DNA of 64,000 nucleotides from JBCBKU01 sp965267475. GTDB lineage: Bacteria; Pseudomonadota; Alphaproteobacteria; Rhodobacterales; Rhodobacteraceae. Where the stretch lies: assembly GCA_965267475.1 (NCBI GenBank), contig OZ254079.1:1426001-1490000 (forward strand), in the 5' to 3' direction. Shown piece by piece: positions 1 through 8,649 of the stretch; position 1 is the stretch's first letter; the number at the start of each line of letters is the position of its first letter. The notes under the pieces were generated by a model. It worked only from the letters and a program-made list of their open reading frames with translations, ran no database searches and had not been told where the DNA came from. The translations under genes and the position numbers were made by a program.

Positions 1-203
1 TCAGGCGGAGCGGCGTAGATCTGGCTGAGATCGCCTGCTGCATAGAAATACCCGGCCATGTAGAGGGCCGAGAAATCCACCGCCCAATTGCCCCAATGCT
101 GCGCCGTGAACAGGACGATTGTCGCAAGCGCGATCAGGCAGGCGACCGGCGCATCAAGATGCGCAGGCAGCCACTGTGCTCCGATCTGGCGCTTGTGGTC
201 CAC
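1..203 (-). CDS. Probable glycosyltransferase family 87 (DUF2029) protein, N-terminal part only
   Basis: The gene runs off the left edge of the window, so only about 67 N-terminal residues are visible. The start is a GTG at 203, preceded at good distance by GGGAGGGAA. The visible protein has a short polar N-terminus, then a hydrophobic stretch (VACLIALATIVLF) and then a segment DFSALYMAGYFYAAGD followed by QIYAAPP. A membrane segment followed by a D-x-x-x-Y-x-x-G motif and an 'IY' is typical of the first periplasmic loop of DUF2029/GT87 polyprenyl-phosphate-dependent mannosyltransferases. The family assignment is an inference from this short piece. Only the presence of a membrane protein gene is certain. 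Confidence 0.5.
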   Translation of the reverse strand, partial: MDHKRQIGAQWLPAHLDAPVACLIALATIVLFTAQHWGNWAVDFSALYMAGYFYAAGDLSQIYAAPP

Positions 204-290
204 GTCCGTTCCCTCCCGGTTGGCACCGGTTCCGGCCAGAGGTTTACCGATAGGGTATGGCGAAATTATGCCGATCCGGGCCTGGAACGG

Positions 291-337
291 CGCCTTGGCG
301 GTGGACCCACCCGCCCGCCCTGTCCCCCGCCAAGGCG
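291..337 (-). terminator. Inverted repeat downstream of cfa, possible terminator
   Basis: Perfect 11-bp inverted repeat (CGCCTTGGCGG at 291-301, CCGCCAAGGCG at 327-337) with a 25-nt loop, about 40 bp after the cfa stop codon. There is no run of T on either side, so if it terminates transcription it is not a classical intrinsic terminator. Confidence 0.35.
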
Positions 338-374
338 CCTTGTGGCGCGCCGGCGAAAGGTCAGGCGCCGAGGA

Positions 375-1625
375 TCACTCGGCCACGTGCTTGAAGCGTG
401 GATCGGCCACCGAGCTGGCCTGATCGTCGCGGTACAGATAGTCCCGCGTAAGGGGCACGGCGTCGTTCTTCTTGGCCAGCTGATACTGGTGAACGAGCAT
501 CACGCCGTGACGGAACGAGGCGCTCATGGACACGAGGTAGTATTTCCACATCCGCACGAAGCGCTCGTCATACATCTCGCGCGCCTTGTCTTCGTTCGCC
601 ATGAACCGTTCGTACCAGTGATCGAGCGTATGGGCGTAGTGCATGCGCAGGATCTCGATATCCGAGATCACCAGCGGGAACTTCTCGACCGCGCGCACAA
701 CCTCGGACATCGCCGGGGCATAGCCGCCGGGGAAGATGTACTTGACGGTCCAGGGGTCGGCATCGTTGGGCATGCCGGTGTGGCCGATCGTATGGATCAG
801 CGCGATGCCGTCCGGCGTCAGCATGTCATGGACGGTGCGGAAGTATTCCTTGTAATGCGGCACGCCCACATGTTCGAACATGCCCACCGAGACGATCCGG
901 TCGAAGCTTTCAGCCACGTTGCGGTAATCTGTCAGCCGAATGTCCACACGGTCCGACAGACCGGCCGCTGCCGCCCGTTCGTTCGCGATCCGGTGCTGGT
1001 CTTCCGACAGGGTGACGCCAACGACATGGGCGCCGTAGTCGCGCGCAAGCGTCATCGCCATCCCGCCCCAGCCGCAGCCGATATCGAGAACCCGCATGCC
1101 GGGCTCGATCCTGAGCTTCTTGGCGATGTGGTGCTTCTTGGCGGATTGCGCATCCTCCAGGCTCATCCCCGGATCGGCGAAATAGGCGCAGGAATACTGT
1201 TTGTCGGCGTCCAGGAACAGCTCGTACACCTCGCCCAGATCATAGTGATGGGCGACGTTCCTGCGCGACCGCGAGGCCGGGTTGAACTGGCGGAACGTCT
1301 TGACAATGGCGGTGTCCCGGATCCGGTCCACGGCCTTTTTCCACCAGGGGCCGCCATTCATGTTGATATTGGTGATTGCCAGCTCGAAAAAGCCATAGAG
1401 ATCGTCGTCATCAATGGTCAACGAGCCGTCCATATAGGCTTCGCCCGCCGCCAATTCCGGCTTCATGACAATTTTTCGGATGAGGTCCGGATCGCTGAGC
1501 CGCAATGTTACGGGTTTTCCCGTGCCATCCCCGAACCGCATGGATTCGCCGTCCGGCATATGCACGATCAATGTGCCGTGTTTGAACAACGCGTTCAGCA
1601 GATTTTCAATCAGCCGGTTCCACAT
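375..1625 (-). CDS. cfa: Cyclopropane-fatty-acyl-phospholipid synthase
   Basis: SAM-dependent enzyme that adds a methylene group across cis double bonds of membrane phospholipid acyl chains. An N-terminal lipid-binding region of about 110 residues is followed by the methyltransferase fold, with the SAM motif VLDIGCGWGG near residue 180 and family motifs QYSCAYF just before it and IFPGGY later. About 416 residues, a normal length for the alphaproteobacterial CFA/MMAS family. An in-frame GTG at 1631 lies inside the ribosome-binding region. The ATG at 1625 sits 5-6 bases after GAGGGGG and is the better start. The gene is monocistronic and divergent from aspS. Family members include relatives acting on other lipids, so the exact acyl product is inferred. 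Confidence 0.92.
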   Translation of the reverse strand: MWNRLIENLLNALFKHGTLIVHMPDGESMRFGDGTGKPVTLRLSDPDLIRKIVMKPELAAGEAYMDGSLTIDDDDLYGFFELAITNINMNGGPWWKKAVDRIRDTAIVKTFRQFNPASRSRRNVAHHYDLGEVYELFLDADKQYSCAYFADPGMSLEDAQSAKKHHIAKKLRIEPGMRVLDIGCGWGGMAMTLARDYGAHVVGVTLSEDQHRIANERAAAAGLSDRVDIRLTDYRNVAESFDRIVSVGMFEHVGVPHYKEYFRTVHDMLTPDGIALIHTIGHTGMPNDADPWTVKYIFPGGYAPAMSEVVRAVEKFPLVISDIEILRMHYAHTLDHWYERFMANEDKAREMYDERFVRMWKYYLVSMSASFRHGVMLVHQYQLAKKNDAVPLTRDYLYRDDQASSVADPRFKHVAE

Positions 1626-1976
1626 TTCCACCCCCTCAGACGCACCCCAGCGCCAGCATTTTCTTCCTCAGTTTCAAGTTATTATTCTTCGGTCTGCGTC
1701 TTTTGCGCAGACTGCTCGTACAACGGCGGAAATCTAGCAAATTGCGCGGTTCTGTAAAGACCGGCGGCCCCAAACGGCAACAGACGGCGCATTTGTGCTG
1801 GAATATCCGTCAGATCGCGCGCGCCGGACGGTGACCGAAAACGATGACCGGAGGCCCTGTCGCAGGCCGCCCGAACCCGGCGATATGAGGCCCCGCAGGC
1901 CGCGGCTGCCCTTGACTTCCGGGCACAGGGAATGTCAGTCGGCGCGACTTCACCGATCGCCTTGAAGGATCATCCG
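1626..1976. promoter_or_regulatory. Divergent intergenic region between cfa and aspS
   Basis: About 350 bp without a credible gene. It must contain both promoters. A 7-bp inverted repeat GTCTGCG/CGCAGAC lies at 1692-1712, some 70 bp upstream of cfa, and could be an operator. A TTGACT at 1912-1917 upstream of aspS could be a -35 element, but no convincing -10 box follows. In-frame codons upstream of the aspS ATG have no ribosome-binding site. Confidence 0.35.
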
Positions 1977-3755
1977 ATGCACGCCTATCGCAGCCATACC
2001 TGCGCCGACCTGACCGCCGCCAATGTGGGCGACACCATCCGCCTGTCCGGCTGGGTGCACCGGGTGCGCGACCATGGGGGCGTGTTGTTCATCGACCTGC
2101 GCGACCATTACGGCACGACGCAGGTTCTGGCGGACCCCGACAGCCCCGTTTTTTCCGAGATGGAGAAAGTGCGGTCCGAATGGTGCATCCGGATTGATGG
2201 CACCGTGAAGGCCCGCGATGCCGATCTGGTGAACCCCAAGATCCCAACCGGTGAGATTGAGGTGTTCGTGCGCGATCTGGAGGTTCTGGGCGCGGCGGAC
2301 GAATTGCCGCTGATCGTGTTCGGTGATCAGGAATACCCCGAAGAGACGCGCCTGAAATACCGTTTCCTCGACCTGCGCCGCGAGAAGCTGCATGACAACA
2401 TCATGCTTCGGTCGCGTGTTGTCGCGGATCTGCGAAAGCGCATGTGGGACATTGGCTTCACGGAATTCCAGACCCCGATCATCACCGCATCCTCGCCCGA
2501 AGGCGCGCGCGATTTTCTGGTGCCTTCGCGGCTGCATCCCGGCAAGTTCTATGCGCTGCCCCAGGCGCCGCAGCAGTTCAAACAGCTGACGATGGTGGCG
2601 GGCTTCGACAGGTATTTCCAGATCGCGCCGTGTTTCCGCGATGAAGACCCGCGCGCCGACCGCTCGCCCACCGATTTCTACCAGCTCGACGTGGAAATGA
2701 GCTTTGTTGAGCAACAGGACGTGTTCGACGCGGTGGAACCGGTGATCAAGGGCGCGTTCGAGGCGTTTGGTGGGGGCCGGAAAGTCGACCAGGACTGGCC
2801 GCAGATTTCGTATAAGGACGCGGCGCTCTGGTACGGGACCGACAAGCCTGACCTGCGGAACCCGATCAAGATGCAGGTTGTGTCCGAACATTTCGCAGGG
2901 TCTGGCTTTGCGATCTTTGCCAAGATCCTTGAGCAGGACGGGACCGAGATCCGCGCGATCCCGGCACCCGGCGGCGGGTCACGCAAATTCTGCGACCGGA
3001 TGAACGCCTTTGCGCAGAAAGAAGGTCTGCCCGGCATGGGGTACATCTTCTGGCGTGATCAGGGCGAGGGGATGGAGGCCGCGGGGCCTTTGGCCAAGAA
3101 TATCGGGCCCGAGCGCACCGAGGCGATCCGCCAGCAATTGGGCCTTGGTGTCGGTGACGCGGCCTTCTTCCTCGGCGGAAAACCCGAGGCTTTCCAGACC
3201 GTTGCGGGCAAGGCGCGGGTTGAGATCGGCAAGGAGCTGGGTCTGACCGAGCAGGATCGCTTCGCCTTCGCCTGGATCGTCGATTTCCCGATGTACGAGG
3301 CGGATGAAGAGACCGGCACCATCGATTTCTCACACAACCCGTTTTCGATGCCGCAAGGGGGCGCGGCGGCGCTGGACGGCGACCCGCTGTCGGTCTTGGG
3401 CTTCCAATACGATTTGGCCTGCAACGGGTATGAGCTGATTTCCGGCGCGATCCGGAACCACAAGCTTGAGATCATGTACAAGGCGTTTGGGCTTGCAGGA
3501 TATGGGCCGGACGAGGTCGAAAAGCGCTTTGGCGGCATGGTCAACGCGTTCAAATACGGGGCCCCGCCCCATGGTGGCTGCGCGCTGGGCATCGACCGGA
3601 TGGTGATGTTGTTGGCCGATGAGGCCAATATTCGCGAGGTCATCATGTTCCCGATGAACCAGCGGGCCGAAGACCTGATGATGGGCGCGCCGTCCGAGCC
3701 GACGCCGGAACAGCTTATGGAACTGGGTCTTCGCGTTTTGCCGAAAGACGACTGA
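1977..3755 (+). CDS. aspS: Aspartate--tRNA ligase
   Basis: Class II aminoacyl-tRNA synthetase charging tRNA-Asp in the cytoplasm. It has an N-terminal OB-fold anticodon-binding domain (SGWVHRVRDHGGVLFIDLRD), motif 2 around FRDEDPRADR, the bacterial GAD insertion in the middle, and motif 3 near the end (GGCALGIDRMVML). The 592 residues match bacterial AspRS. An upstream in-frame start at 1932 would add 15 residues, but the ATG at 1977 follows GAAGGA at 8 bases and begins with the family-typical MHAYRSH. Many alphaproteobacteria use a non-discriminating AspRS with GatCAB to make Asn-tRNA. The sequence alone does not settle whether this one does. Confidence 0.97.
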   Translation: MHAYRSHTCADLTAANVGDTIRLSGWVHRVRDHGGVLFIDLRDHYGTTQVLADPDSPVFSEMEKVRSEWCIRIDGTVKARDADLVNPKIPTGEIEVFVRDLEVLGAADELPLIVFGDQEYPEETRLKYRFLDLRREKLHDNIMLRSRVVADLRKRMWDIGFTEFQTPIITASSPEGARDFLVPSRLHPGKFYALPQAPQQFKQLTMVAGFDRYFQIAPCFRDEDPRADRSPTDFYQLDVEMSFVEQQDVFDAVEPVIKGAFEAFGGGRKVDQDWPQISYKDAALWYGTDKPDLRNPIKMQVVSEHFAGSGFAIFAKILEQDGTEIRAIPAPGGGSRKFCDRMNAFAQKEGLPGMGYIFWRDQGEGMEAAGPLAKNIGPERTEAIRQQLGLGVGDAAFFLGGKPEAFQTVAGKARVEIGKELGLTEQDRFAFAWIVDFPMYEADEETGTIDFSHNPFSMPQGGAAALDGDPLSVLGFQYDLACNGYELISGAIRNHKLEIMYKAFGLAGYGPDEVEKRFGGMVNAFKYGAPPHGGCALGIDRMVMLLADEANIREVIMFPMNQRAEDLMMGAPSEPTPEQLMELGLRVLPKDD

Positions 3756-3784
3756 CCCCAAAATTTTCCGACGGAAGTTTGGGG
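3756..3784 (+). terminator. Stem-loop directly after aspS
   Basis: CCCCAAAATTTTCC and GGAAGTTTGGGG form a stem around GAC, starting at the base after the aspS stop. No downstream T run is visible, so it is a probable but not classical terminator. Confidence 0.5.
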
Positions 3785-3832
3785 CTGCCGCGTTAGTGTT
3801 CTCAAGGGGCGCGAGACGCGGGAGGTCCGTGA

Positions 3833-5182
3833 ATGGTATCCGAGGCGACGATTTCGGCAATCCGGTTCGGCTATGGTCTGGGGCGGGACGATACACCCGG
3901 GACGGCCCAGGCGATCCTGTCCAGGCTTGACGGTCCAGATCGGATGGCCGCGTCATTCCGCGTCGCACCGCTCGATGAAGTGTTTGCCATGGGGCGGGCG
4001 TTCCAGGCGGCCCGCAAGACCCGCGACACCGACGAGCGCAGGTTCCGGCAGGCCCGGGCCAAGCTGTTTCAGACCTTTGCCGACGGATTCACCGCCAGCC
4101 TGACCCGCATCGCCGAAACCGACACGCCGTTTCGGGAACGGCTGGCCTGGTTCTGGGCCGACCACTTTACGGCTGTTCCGAAGACCCCGATCGGGCGGGC
4201 CGCCGCGCCGGGCTATGTGGACGAAGCGATCCGCCCGCATCTGACTGGGCGTTTCGCGGATATGCTGAAGGCTGTGGTCACGCATCCGTTCATGCTGTCC
4301 TATCTGGACCAGATGACCTCGGCCGGGCCGAATTCGCGGGCTGGGAACCGACGCGATGCCGGGTTGAACGAGAACCTGGCGCGCGAGGTGCTGGAGTTGC
4401 ACACGTTGGGTGTTGGCGGCGCCTATTCGCAGGACGACGTGCGGCAACTGGCCGAGCTGATGACCGGTCTGTCGATCGATATTGAAACGGGTTTTGTCTT
4501 TCGGCGCGCCATGGCCGAGCCCGGGGCCGAAACCGTTCTGGGCAAAACATATGGCGGCGGGCGGGCCGAATTGTCGCATGTGCTGGCAGCCATGGACGAT
4601 CTGGCGGTGCATCCGGACACGGCGCGCCATATTGCCCGGAAACTTGCGGTGCATTTCGTGGCCGAGGATCCGGATCCCGATCTGATCGAGGATCTGGCAT
4701 CGGTTTGGTCCGACACCGATGGCGATCTAGGCGCGGTCACCCGTGCCCTGGTCGAGCACCCGGCATCCTGGGGTGCCCTTGGCACCAAGGCAAAGCCGCC
4801 GTTCGATTTTGTCGCCTCGACCCTGGTTGCGCTGGGCGCCGGATCGAAAGAGATCGGTGAGATTGGCAATCGCGGGCTGCGCCGCTTCATCGCGCTGCCG
4901 ATGCAGGCCATGGGCCAGCCCTGGATGGGCGCGCCCGGCCCGGACGGATGGCCCGAGGAAGCCGCGCATTGGATCACGCCGCAGGGGCTGGCCACGCGGA
5001 TCTCCTGGGCGCGAGGTGTGACCGAGGAACTGGCCGACCGTTTGCCCGACCCGCGCGTGTTTCTGGACCGGGCTTTGGCGGATCATGCCTCGCCCCGGCT
5101 GACATGGGCTGTGGGGGCGGCTGAAACCAAGGCCGAGGGTGTGATGCTCACGCTCGCCTCTGCCGAGTTCAACTTGCGATAA
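3833..5182 (+). CDS. DUF1800 domain-containing protein
   Basis: A 449-residue protein of the DUF1800 family. The start AIRFGYGLGRDDTPG, the central LAWFWADHF, and the NENLAREVLELHTLGV motif near residue 185 are the conserved features. The biochemical role of the family is not established. It is nearly always found next to a DUF1501 protein, as here: the DUF1501 gene begins 13 bases after this stop, so the two are surely co-transcribed. The ATG at 3833 follows GGAGG at 7-8 bases. I see no clear signal peptide in this member, whereas the partner has a Tat-like one. The two probably act together, perhaps at the cell envelope, which is inference from the pairing. Confidence 0.88.
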   Translation: MVSEATISAIRFGYGLGRDDTPGTAQAILSRLDGPDRMAASFRVAPLDEVFAMGRAFQAARKTRDTDERRFRQARAKLFQTFADGFTASLTRIAETDTPFRERLAWFWADHFTAVPKTPIGRAAAPGYVDEAIRPHLTGRFADMLKAVVTHPFMLSYLDQMTSAGPNSRAGNRRDAGLNENLAREVLELHTLGVGGAYSQDDVRQLAELMTGLSIDIETGFVFRRAMAEPGAETVLGKTYGGGRAELSHVLAAMDDLAVHPDTARHIARKLAVHFVAEDPDPDLIEDLASVWSDTDGDLGAVTRALVEHPASWGALGTKAKPPFDFVASTLVALGAGSKEIGEIGNRGLRRFIALPMQAMGQPWMGAPGPDGWPEEAAHWITPQGLATRISWARGVTEELADRLPDPRVFLDRALADHASPRLTWAVGAAETKAEGVMLTLASAEFNLR

Positions 5183-5195
5183 AAGGAGGCGGGCG

Positions 5196-6410
5196 ATGAC
5201 CAAAAGACTGACACGCCGGGGGCTTCTGAAAACGGGCGCGCTGCTTGGCTGTTCGGCTGCGGCGCATCCCCTGACCACGACGATGACCTTTGCGTCCGCG
5301 CCGGGCGATGCACGGCTTGTGGTGATCCTATTGCGGGGCGGGATGGACGGGCTCGACGTGGTTCGTCCCGTGGGTGATCCGAATTACGCGACCCTTCGGA
5401 CGTCGATGGGATCGGGTGCGTTGCCCCTTGATGATTTCTTTGCAATGCATCCGGGGCTCGGCGCGCTGCATCCCCTTTGGTTGTCGGGCGAGCTGGCCTT
5501 TGCCCACGCCGTTTCGACCCCGTACCGCGACAAGCGCAGCCATTTCGACGGGCAGGATCTGCTTGAGGCAGGGACCGGCCCGGATGTCGCCGGCGCGGGT
5601 GTGCGCGATGGCTGGTTGTACCGGCTGTTGCAGACCGTGCCCGGCGCGACGGGCCAAACTGCCTTTGCGATTGGGCGCGAGACCCTGAAAATCCTGTCAG
5701 GTGACGCGCCGGTGGCAAACTGGGCCCCCGATACGCCGTTTGACCTGTCGCCGCAGGGGCAATTGCTTCTGGGGGAAATCTATAAGGACCACCCGCTTTT
5801 TCAGGCGGCGGTGACCGAGGCCATCGCCTTGACCGACAGCATGGTTGCCGAAGGCGCGATGGGCGAAGCCGGCGACGACATGATAGCTGAGATGGCAGCG
5901 TCGGCCCGAACCGGGCGCGCCGAAGTGGCGCTGGCGTCGTTTGCCGCTGAACGTCTGAACGCCGAGACGCGGATTGCATCCTTCTCGATCAACGGCTGGG
6001 ATACCCATCGCAACCAGGCCGGTCCCCTCAATCAAGGCCTGGAGCGGTTGGCCGACACCATTCTGACCTTGAAGGCCGGACTTGGCCGCAATTGGGGTCA
6101 GACCGCCGTTTTGGCCATGACCGAGTTTGGCCGGACAGCCCGCGAAAACGGAACCAAGGGGACCGATCACGGCACCGGGGGCGCGCTTTTGATGGCGGGT
6201 GGTGCGATCCGGGGTGGGCGCGTTTTTGGTCGCTGGCCGGGGCTGGACGAGGCCGAGCTTTATGACCGGCGCGATCTGATGCCGACGGGCGATGTGCGCG
6301 CCTATGCTGGTTGGGCCATGCAGGGGCTTTTCGGGACGGAGCGCAGTACAATCGAAAGCGCGATTTTTCCGGGTCTCGACCTGGGTGACGACCCCGGACT
6401 CCTGGCCTGA
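5196..6410 (+). CDS. DUF1501 domain-containing protein, Tat-exported
   Basis: A 404-residue protein with an N-terminal twin-arginine-type signal (LTRRGLLKTGALLGCSAAAH), so export in folded form is predicted. The mature part starts with VVILLRGGMDGLDVVRP and carries the family-typical GWDTHRNQ segment near residue 265 and TEFGRTARENGTKGTDHGTGG near residue 310, which resembles the metal-binding core of alkaline-phosphatase-superfamily sulfatase-like proteins. A strong ribosome-binding site (AAGGAGG) precedes the ATG. Second gene of the DUF1800-DUF1501 pair. Its substrate is unknown. Confidence 0.88.
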   Translation: MTKRLTRRGLLKTGALLGCSAAAHPLTTTMTFASAPGDARLVVILLRGGMDGLDVVRPVGDPNYATLRTSMGSGALPLDDFFAMHPGLGALHPLWLSGELAFAHAVSTPYRDKRSHFDGQDLLEAGTGPDVAGAGVRDGWLYRLLQTVPGATGQTAFAIGRETLKILSGDAPVANWAPDTPFDLSPQGQLLLGEIYKDHPLFQAAVTEAIALTDSMVAEGAMGEAGDDMIAEMAASARTGRAEVALASFAAERLNAETRIASFSINGWDTHRNQAGPLNQGLERLADTILTLKAGLGRNWGQTAVLAMTEFGRTARENGTKGTDHGTGGALLMAGGAIRGGRVFGRWPGLDEAELYDRRDLMPTGDVRAYAGWAMQGLFGTERSTIESAIFPGLDLGDDPGLLA

Positions 6411-6413
6411 TCT

Positions 6414-7133
6414 TTAAACGTCCGCCGCGGCGGCAAGGCGCGCCGTGATAAGGCTTTCAAGTTCGGAAAACGCAGAATGCCCGGGTGTGCCGGCACGCGT
6501 ATGGGCCGCCAAGGCGTCGGCTGCGGCTTGGAGCGCGTCGTCCTGCGCGGCTTCCGCGATGCCGCTGAGGAATTGGGTGACGTAATCCACCGGCGAATCC
6601 TCGGGTCCCGCGCGCATGATTTCAACAGCGTGGGCCAGATCTTCCTTCAGGGCCAATGGATCAGGGTCGATGATGTCTTCGGGAATGCTGCGCGGGCCGC
6701 GCGGCTGATCCGATGCGGGCAGAATGTCCAGTATCGCCGTCTGAAACGCCGCCAGACTGCTGATCGGCTTCGGCAGAAAGCCATCCGCCCCCGCTTCCAT
6801 CGCGGCGCCTTCCATCACGTCATCGCCGGATGTGGCCAGGATCACGGAGATCCGTTGGTTCGAGCCCGCAATCTCGCGGATCAGATCCAGGCCTGAACCA
6901 TCCGGCAGGCCGATATCGATGATCACCACGCTTGGGCGATAGGTCGACAGGTGTCGCGCCGCCGATTTCAGGCTGTCCGCCCGCCGGATCCGCGCCCCCG
7001 ATCGCAGGGACAAAAGCCGCATCGCGTCGCAGGCAAAGCGGCTGTCTTCGACCACCAGGACAGTCTGACCCAGCAGCGGACGTTCGGGCGTGGGGGCCCG
7101 TGTCATCAGAAAGTCTTCAAGCTGTTCCGGCAT
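6414..7133 (-). CDS. Response regulator with an unassigned C-terminal region
   Basis: The N-terminal receiver domain (about residues 24-137) shows the acidic pair ED at 29-30, the phosphoacceptor Asp73 in VVIIDIGLPDGSG, the Thr/Ser at 101-102 and Lys122 in FLPKPI. The remaining 100 residues have no DNA-binding motif I can recognise and look like an alpha-helical bundle, possibly a phosphotransfer or dimerisation segment, but no His-containing HPt motif is evident. No histidine kinase gene is adjacent. The gene converges on DUF1501 with 3 bp between the stops. The start at 7133 is supported by GGGGAAGG. A second Met at codon 10 is less well placed. Confidence 0.85.
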   Translation of the reverse strand: MPEQLEDFLMTRAPTPERPLLGQTVLVVEDSRFACDAMRLLSLRSGARIRRADSLKSAARHLSTYRPSVVIIDIGLPDGSGLDLIREIAGSNQRISVILATSGDDVMEGAAMEAGADGFLPKPISSLAAFQTAILDILPASDQPRGPRSIPEDIIDPDPLALKEDLAHAVEIMRAGPEDSPVDYVTQFLSGIAEAAQDDALQAAADALAAHTRAGTPGHSAFSELESLITARLAAAADV

Positions 7134-7296
7134 CGGCCTTCCCCATTTATGGGGAGGATTAGCGGCAGATTTAGCTAATTCGCGGTTAACGCCCCCGGGA
7201 AAATTTACAAATCGGCAAAAAACTTTACGTCTGCCTTAGTGTTGCCGAAAGCAGTTGGCGCGCCCATAAGCGCCGCCAGAACAAAGGTGAGGGATC
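7134..7296. promoter_or_regulatory. Divergent promoter region, response regulator / epimerase
   Basis: 163 bp between the two divergent starts. Next to the response regulator gene there is a small inverted repeat TCCCC-ATTTAT-GGGGA at 7140-7155. Read on the minus strand its second arm overlaps the ribosome-binding site, so it could pair and limit initiation. The half nearest the epimerase is A/T-rich (around 7200-7230), as expected for promoter DNA. Confidence 0.35.
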
Positions 7297-7701
7297 ATGA
7301 TCGGACGTTTGAACCATGTGGCCATTGCGGTGCCGGATCTCGACGCAGCCGCGGCCCAGTATCGCGGGACCCTCGGTGCCAAAGTGGGCGCGCCGCAGGA
7401 CGAGCCCGATCATGGTGTGACGGTCGTCTTCATCGAGTTGCCCAATACGAAGATCGAACTTCTTTATCCTTTGGGCGACGCATCACCCATTCAGGGGTTT
7501 CTCGACAAGAACCCGTCGGGCGGGATCCATCATCTGTGCTATGAGGTGGACGACATTCTGGCCGCCCGTGACCGGCTCCGTTCCGAAGGCGCGCGGGTTC
7601 TGGGCGACGGCGATCCAAAAATCGGCGCCCATGGCAAGCCGGTTCTGTTTCTGCACCCCAAGGATTTTAACGGCACGCTGATCGAGTTGGAGCAGGTCTG
7701 A
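7297..7701 (+). CDS. mce: Methylmalonyl-CoA epimerase
   Basis: A 134-residue glyoxalase/VOC-fold enzyme interconverting (2S)- and (2R)-methylmalonyl-CoA, between propionyl-CoA carboxylase and methylmalonyl-CoA mutase. It matches the epimerase family along its length: start LNHVAIAVPDLDAAAAQY, then IELLYPLG, GGIHHLCYEVDD and a terminal FLHPKDFNGTLIELEQ that carries the metal-ligand Glu. The other genes of the pathway lie 11-20 kb downstream on the same strand (pccB, pccA, mcm). The ATG follows GTGAGGGATC. Its TGA shares a base with the ATG of the next gene, so the two are translationally coupled. Confidence 0.95.
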   Translation: MIGRLNHVAIAVPDLDAAAAQYRGTLGAKVGAPQDEPDHGVTVVFIELPNTKIELLYPLGDASPIQGFLDKNPSGGIHHLCYEVDDILAARDRLRSEGARVLGDGDPKIGAHGKPVLFLHPKDFNGTLIELEQV

Positions 7702-7997
7702 TGGGCATCGTTTCGGGGATCGTCCTGTTTGCCGTGATCTGGTTCATGGTCCTGTTCGTGACTTTGCCCATCGGTCTTCGGACCCAGGGTGATGAGGGAA
7801 AGGTCGTGGAAGGCACCCATGAAAGCGCGCCGGCCAACTTTTCGATGGCGAAAAAGGCGCGTCTTGTAACCGCGATCAGCGCGGTTCTTTGGGCGATCAT
7901 TGCGGCAATCATCTTTTCCGGCGTGATCACGCTGGACGATCTCGAATGGTTCAACCGCGTGCGGGAAGGGCTTCAAGGCGGTGGAACAGATGGGTGA
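7701..7997 (+). CDS. DUF1467 family small membrane protein
   Basis: A 98-residue protein with two predicted membrane helices: residues 5-27 (IVLFAVIWFMVLFVTLPIG) and about 55-75 (LVTAISAVLWAIIAAIIFSG). The short loop with LRTQGDEG is typical of DUF1467, an alphaproteobacterial family of unknown function that commonly follows methylmalonyl-CoA epimerase. It starts on the last base of the epimerase stop codon. Its 3' end overlaps the convergent EI24 gene by 47 bp. Confidence 0.88.
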   Translation: MGIVSGIVLFAVIWFMVLFVTLPIGLRTQGDEGKVVEGTHESAPANFSMAKKARLVTAISAVLWAIIAAIIFSGVITLDDLEWFNRVREGLQGGGTDG

Positions 7998-8649
7998 AAA
8001 CCGCCGCTCCGATGATCGGGACGGCCAGGTTTAGAACCGGTATCGTCAGGGGCAAGGCCATCATGGCGCCCGTGGCCCAGATCGCGCCGAAATGACGCCG
8101 TCGGGCGGCCTTGGCGCCTTTGCGCCCCAGGCGCCGCATGGCGACCAGTTGAAAGTATTCCCGGCCCAGCAGGAACCCGTTCAGCGCAATGAAGATGATC
8201 GGCGCGGCGGGCGGCATCAGGAGATAGGCAAAAAGCGCCGCGATATTGGCAACCAGCATCAGACCCAGAAAGCGGATGCTGTCGCTGATCCCTTCCATCA
8301 GAGTGGCGCGCGGCGCCTGCGCAAGATGGGGATAGTGGACCGCCTCGACCGCGTCGGCGACATCGTCGAGAAACATCGAGGTGAAGGCCGAGGCCACAGG
8401 GATCATCAGGAAGGGGGACAGGATCAGCATTGCGACGACGAGCCCCCAGGACAGGACATTGTCGACCCATGTGATTTCGCCGATGAAGGGCAGGGTCATC
8501 TGGTCCGGCACGAACCAGTCGATTGCGCCGACAAACAGAAACGTGGCCCCCGCCAGAAGGGCGATGGTCAATCCGACACCGATGAACAGGACACGGCGGA
8601 ACCGCGGATCGCCGATTTGCGATAGTGCCAAAGACAGATCCTGGAACAT
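7951..8649 (-). CDS. EI24 domain (CysZ-like) membrane protein
   Basis: A 232-residue polytopic membrane protein with several hydrophobic segments, including ITWVDNVLSWGLVVAMLILSP and a conserved NGFLLGREYFQLVAMRR near residue 160, which is characteristic of the EI24/CysZ family. Enterobacterial CysZ is a sulfate channel, but many family members outside cysteine-regulon contexts are of unknown substrate, and nothing nearby concerns sulfur. The ATG overlaps the TGA of the upstream nitroreductase gene (TGATG), so the two form an operon. The 3' end overlaps DUF1467 on the other strand. Confidence 0.85.
   Translation of the reverse strand: MFQDLSLALSQIGDPRFRRVLFIGVGLTIALLAGATFLFVGAIDWFVPDQMTLPFIGEITWVDNVLSWGLVVAMLILSPFLMIPVASAFTSMFLDDVADAVEAVHYPHLAQAPRATLMEGISDSIRFLGLMLVANIAALFAYLLMPPAAPIIFIALNGFLLGREYFQLVAMRRLGRKGAKAARRRHFGAIWATGAMMALPLTIPVLNLAVPIIGAAVFTHLFHRLEALPARG

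Noticed and set aside
96..1757. 553-codon open frame antisense to cfa
   Set aside because: Mirror frame produced by high third-position G+C of the real gene. His/Arg/Asp-rich composition, no domain and no ribosome-binding site.
1950..2891. 313-codon open frame antisense to aspS
   Set aside because: Shadow of aspS, which has all class II synthetase motifs.
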